Assembly (NCBI GenBank): GCA_900548075.1
Contig: URJD01000067.1
Location: 1 to 8,929, forward strand
Direction of reading: 5' to 3'
Origin: an uncultured Collinsella sp.
GTDB taxonomy: Bacteria; Actinomycetota; Coriobacteriia; Coriobacteriales; Coriobacteriaceae
DNA length: 8,929 nt
In this document: positions 6,678-8,929 of the stretch, one piece after another
How positions within the stretch are numbered: the first letter of the stretch is position 1
Layout of the letters: the number at the start of each line of letters is the position of its first letter
Made by a program: the position numbers and the translations under genes
Notes under the pieces: model-generated
The model's database searches: none
What the model saw: the letters and a program-made list of their open reading frames with translations, nothing else
Told to the model about the DNA's origin: nothing

Positions 6678-7541
6678 ATGCTCGGGTACATCGATAAGAA
6701 AGACGCTGCTGCTATCGCGGTCATCCTTTGCCTTTGCCTGCTCACGGGCACCTTCTTCGACTATCAGATCTCGAGCGCGCTGTTCAACATCGGCAGCATG
6801 TACGGCCGCTTTATCGAGGCCGCCGGCGAGCTGCCGTTCGAGCTGACGGCAAGCGTCGCAGGCGTCATGCTCGTGCGCGCGGTGCGTCCCGACTCCAGGG
6901 GGAGCAAATGGCTCGCCGTGCTCGGCATCCTCGTCAACGTTGGCCTGGCCGGCTACGAGATCGTCTCGTCCCTGAAGGTTGGCGGCAAACTCATCGCGGT
7001 TCAGCTGGTACTGACGTTTGTGCTGGTCATCGCTGCCAACCTTATCGTCTGTCGCCTCACGCGCGCGACCGAGCCCGACGAACTCACACGCTGGGCGCTG
7101 ATGGTGCTTGCCGTGTGGGTGGCCCAGGCCATTATTCTCAACGTTATCGTTAAGCCGCTGTGGTCGCGCCCGCGCATGCGCGTGATCGAGGCGACGCGGG
7201 GGCTCGAGTTTCAGCCGTGGTGGGTGATCGGCAACCCCGACAAGTGGAGCTATATTGCGGCCGGCGTGATCAAGGACGGCTTTAAGTCGTTTGCGAGCGG
7301 ACACACGGCGCACGCGGCGATCGGCCTTATGCTCGCCGGGCTTCCCGCAGCGGCCTTTAAGGAAAAGCCGTCGCGCCGCCGCGTGGTCTTTTGGACGGCG
7401 GCTGTGGTCGCGGCGCTCGTCGCCTTTGGCCGCATCGTGATCGGTGCGCATTTTTTGAGTGACGTGAGCTGCGGCTTTGCCCTGGTGCTGGCACTCGAGT
7501 GCCTTGCCGCGCGCATTGCCTATCCGCACGGCGTACAATAG
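6678..7541 (+). CDS. PAP2-family membrane phosphatase
   Basis: This 287-residue protein is a multi-pass membrane protein of the PAP2 (type 2 phosphatidic acid phosphatase) superfamily, which dephosphorylates lipid phosphates such as phosphatidate, phosphatidylglycerophosphate or undecaprenyl pyrophosphate. Hydrophobic segments occur near the N-terminus (about 11-27), in the middle, and around the active-site motifs. Motif 1 is KPLWSRPRM at 159-167, motif 2 is ASGH at 206-209 with the catalytic His209, and motif 3 is Arg252 followed by His258 and Asp262 in the R-x5-H-x3-D spacing. Two usual prolines are replaced: motif 1 ends R-M instead of R-P, and motif 2 has Ala instead of Pro. The charged catalytic residues are all kept, so activity is expected. 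It lies 46 bases after mfd with no terminator between, so cotranscription is likely. The substrate cannot be told from sequence. Confidence 0.88.
   Translation: MLGYIDKKDAAAIAVILCLCLLTGTFFDYQISSALFNIGSMYGRFIEAAGELPFELTASVAGVMLVRAVRPDSRGSKWLAVLGILVNVGLAGYEIVSSLKVGGKLIAVQLVLTFVLVIAANLIVCRLTRATEPDELTRWALMVLAVWVAQAIILNVIVKPLWSRPRMRVIEATRGLEFQPWWVIGNPDKWSYIAAGVIKDGFKSFASGHTAHAAIGLMLAGLPAAAFKEKPSRRRVVFWTAAVVAALVAFGRIVIGAHFLSDVSCGFALVLALECLAARIAYPHGVQ
7534..7539 (+). promoter_or_regulatory. Possible -10 box for the threonine aldolase gene
   Basis: TACAAT matches 5 of 6 bases of the -10 consensus and overlaps the final codons of the PAP2 gene, running into its TAG stop at 7539-7541. A start near 7546 would give a leader of about 41 bases. 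No -35 box is found at the usual distance. Confidence 0.35.
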
Positions 7542-7586
7542 CTGCGTTTGAATCATCTGGCCGAAACCCGGTAAGAGAGGATTGCC

Positions 7587-8612
7587 ATGCTCGCGTTCAA
7601 CAACGACTATTCCCACGGTGCGCACCCGGCGGTGCTGCAGGCGCTCGTCGATACCAATATGGAGCCACAGCCCGGCTACGGTACCGACGCGCACACCGAG
7701 CATGCCAAGCAGCTCATCCGCGAGGCCTGCCAGGCGCCCGACGCGGATGTGTTCTTGCTGGTGGGTGGCACGCAGACCAATGCCACGGTAATCGACATGC
7801 TGCTCGCACCCTACGAGGGCGTCGTCGCCGCCGAGACCGGTCACGTTGCCTGCCACGAGGCGGGCGCTATCGAGTTTGGCGGCCACAAGGTGCTCACCAT
7901 CCCCGGCTACGAGGGCAAGATGCACGCCGAGGACCTCGAGAACTATATCCAGGTGTTTTACGAGAACGAGAGCTACGAGCACACGGTGTTCCCGGGTGCC
8001 GTGTATGTGAGCCTTTCGACCGAGTACGGAACGCTGTACTCCAAGGCCGAGCTCGCGGCGATTCACACGGTCTGCCAGAAGCGCGAGATTCCGCTGTTTG
8101 TGGACGGCGCGCGCCTGGCCTATGCGCTGGCAGCCGACGAGTGCGACATTACCCTGCCCGAGCTGGCGCAGCTGTGCGACGTGTTCTACATCGGCGGCAC
8201 CAAGTGCGGCGCCCTGTGTGGCGAGGCCGTGGTGTTCTGTGGCATGCATGCTCCGGCGCATCCCATTCCGCGCATTAAGCAGCACGGCGCGCTGCTGGCC
8301 AAGGGCCGCCTGACGGGCGTGCAGTTTGAGGCGCTCTTTACCGACGGCCTGTACTTTGAGATCGGCCGTCAGGCGATTGAGACCGCGCAGGCGCTGCGCC
8401 GCGTGCTGCACGAGCGCGGCTACCAGTTCTTCTTGGAGACGCCCACAAACCAGCAGTTTGTGATTCTGCCCAACGAGGACATGGCCCGCATTCGCGAGCA
8501 TGCCTCGATCGAGTACTGGGAGAAGTACGACGAAGCCCACACCGTGGTGCGTTTTTGCACTAGCTGGGCTACGACGCAGGAGGACATCGACGCGCTGGCG
8601 GCTGTCCTGTAG
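7587..8612 (+). CDS. ltaE: Low-specificity L-threonine aldolase
   Basis: This 341-residue protein belongs to the beta-eliminating lyase/threonine aldolase family of fold-type I PLP enzymes. It cleaves L-threonine and L-allo-threonine to glycine and acetaldehyde in the cytoplasm, linking threonine breakdown with glycine supply. The N-terminus FNNDYSHGAHPAV and YGTD are typical of the family. GGTQTN at 60-65 is the phosphate-binding region, His86 matches the histidine stacking on the cofactor ring, Asp173 and Arg176 in VDGARL contact the cofactor, and Lys206 in GGTKCGALCGEAVV is the Schiff-base lysine. Length is normal (about 330-350). GAGAGGA at 7575-7581 precedes the ATG by five bases. The PAP2 stop is 45 bases upstream and a strong terminator follows. 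A related beta-eliminating lyase with another substrate is possible, and the symbol is by similarity to the E. coli gene. Confidence 0.93.
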   Translation: MLAFNNDYSHGAHPAVLQALVDTNMEPQPGYGTDAHTEHAKQLIREACQAPDADVFLLVGGTQTNATVIDMLLAPYEGVVAAETGHVACHEAGAIEFGGHKVLTIPGYEGKMHAEDLENYIQVFYENESYEHTVFPGAVYVSLSTEYGTLYSKAELAAIHTVCQKREIPLFVDGARLAYALAADECDITLPELAQLCDVFYIGGTKCGALCGEAVVFCGMHAPAHPIPRIKQHGALLAKGRLTGVQFEALFTDGLYFEIGRQAIETAQALRRVLHERGYQFFLETPTNQQFVILPNEDMARIREHASIEYWEKYDEAHTVVRFCTSWATTQEDIDALAAVL

Positions 8613-8630
8613 GCTGATGTGATGATGAGG

Positions 8631-8674
8631 GGCCGCCCCGCGCCTGGGTTTGGCGTGGGGCGGCCTTTGCTTTT
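8631..8674 (+). terminator. Rho-independent terminator after the threonine aldolase gene
   Basis: A 14-base-pair stem pairs 8631-8644 with 8652-8665 around a 7-base loop, followed by TTTGCTTTT. The single non-Watson-Crick pair is G8640 with T8656, a wobble in + strand RNA and a mismatch in - strand RNA, so it favours the + strand. The next gene's ribosome binding site starts immediately after the T-rich tract. Confidence 0.92.
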
Positions 8675-8676
8675 GA

Positions 8677-8686
8677 GGGGGAGGGG
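8677..8686 (+). promoter_or_regulatory. Purine-only ribosome binding site of the GNAT gene
   Basis: GGGGGAGGGG directly follows the terminator's T-rich tract, with its GGAGG core ending six bases before the ATG at 8691. It supports the start and shows there is no room for a promoter between the terminator and the gene. Confidence 0.75.
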
Positions 8687-8690
8687 CTGT

Positions 8691-8929
8691 ATGCCCGAGA
8701 AATCCGAGCCGACGATTCGCCTGGCGACGCCCGATGACGCGCCGGCGTTGCTTGCCATCTACGAGCCGTACGTGCTCGAGACGGCGATTACCTGCGAATA
8801 CGAGGTGCCGAGCGTTGAGGAGTTTGCCGGGCGCATCGCCAAGACGCTTAAGCGCTATCCGTACCTGGTGATGGAGCTCGACGGGCGTCCGGTGGGTTAT
8901 GCCTACGTGAGCCCGCTCAACAGCCGCGA
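8691..8929 (+). CDS. GNAT-family N-acetyltransferase, N-terminal fragment
   Basis: An open frame begins at ATG 8691 and runs off the right edge after 79 complete codons. The opening IRLATPDDAPALLAIYEPYV and the later EYEVPSVEEF and YPYLVMELDGRPVGYAYVSP match the N-terminal half of GNAT acetyltransferases of the phosphinothricin acetyltransferase-like group, which transfer acetyl from acetyl-CoA to small amine substrates such as amino-acid analogues. The acetyl-CoA-binding P-loop (R/Q-x-x-G-x-G/A) is expected further on and cannot be seen here. The real substrate in this host is unknown; many such genes are annotated after the herbicide-resistance enzyme but act on methionine derivatives or are uncharacterised. 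The start lies only 25 bases after the upstream terminator stem. Confidence 0.85.
   Translation, partial: MPEKSEPTIRLATPDDAPALLAIYEPYVLETAITCEYEVPSVEEFAGRIAKTLKRYPYLVMELDGRPVGYAYVSPLNSR

Noticed and set aside
6657..8540. A 627-codon open frame on the - strand covering the PAP2 and threonine aldolase genes
   Set aside because: Its codons are exactly in register with both sense genes, which share a frame. In that register stops arise only opposite TTA, CTA or TCA codons, which are rare in this GC-rich coding sequence. The protein has no recognisable motifs, so it is a shadow.

Overview
The window is a compact stretch of a GC-rich bacterial chromosome with every supported gene on the + strand. 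High third-position GC, purine-rich Shine-Dalgarno sites, short gaps and the protein sequences themselves suggest an actinobacterium of the Coriobacteriia, with Collinsella as the best guess. That placement comes from recognising the style of the sequence, not from a search. No mobile element, CRISPR array, tRNA or rRNA is visible, and no gap between genes exceeds about 130 bases.

Layout: (1) the last 72 codons of an rmuC-like gene, closed by a strong intrinsic terminator at 229-270; (2) a complete half-size ABC exporter, 346-2148; (3) nth, endonuclease III, 2212-2877; (4) a 121-base gap with a weak -10-like box and a terminator-type hairpin lying just before the next ribosome binding site; (5) mfd, the transcription-repair coupling factor, 2999-6631; (6) a PAP2-family membrane phosphatase, 6678-7541, 46 bases downstream and probably cotranscribed with mfd; (7) a low-specificity L-threonine aldolase, 7587-8612, closed by a second strong terminator at 8631-8674; (8) the first 79 codons of a GNAT acetyltransferase running off the right edge.

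Three of the genes (rmuC, nth, mfd) act in DNA maintenance: recombination or rearrangement suppression, base excision repair, and transcription-coupled nucleotide excision repair. The exporter, phosphatase and aldolase have no evident functional link to them, so this is best read as ordinary housekeeping sequence rather than one dedicated system.

I found no convincing undescribed system. The points most worth checking are an Ala-rich segment of about 46 residues inserted in the N-terminal half of Mfd, two terminator-type hairpins that abut the ribosome binding sites of downstream genes (mfd and the GNAT gene) and leave little room for a downstream promoter, and non-canonical active-site motifs in the PAP2 protein. 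The long minus-strand reading frames are explained as in-register shadows of the real genes.
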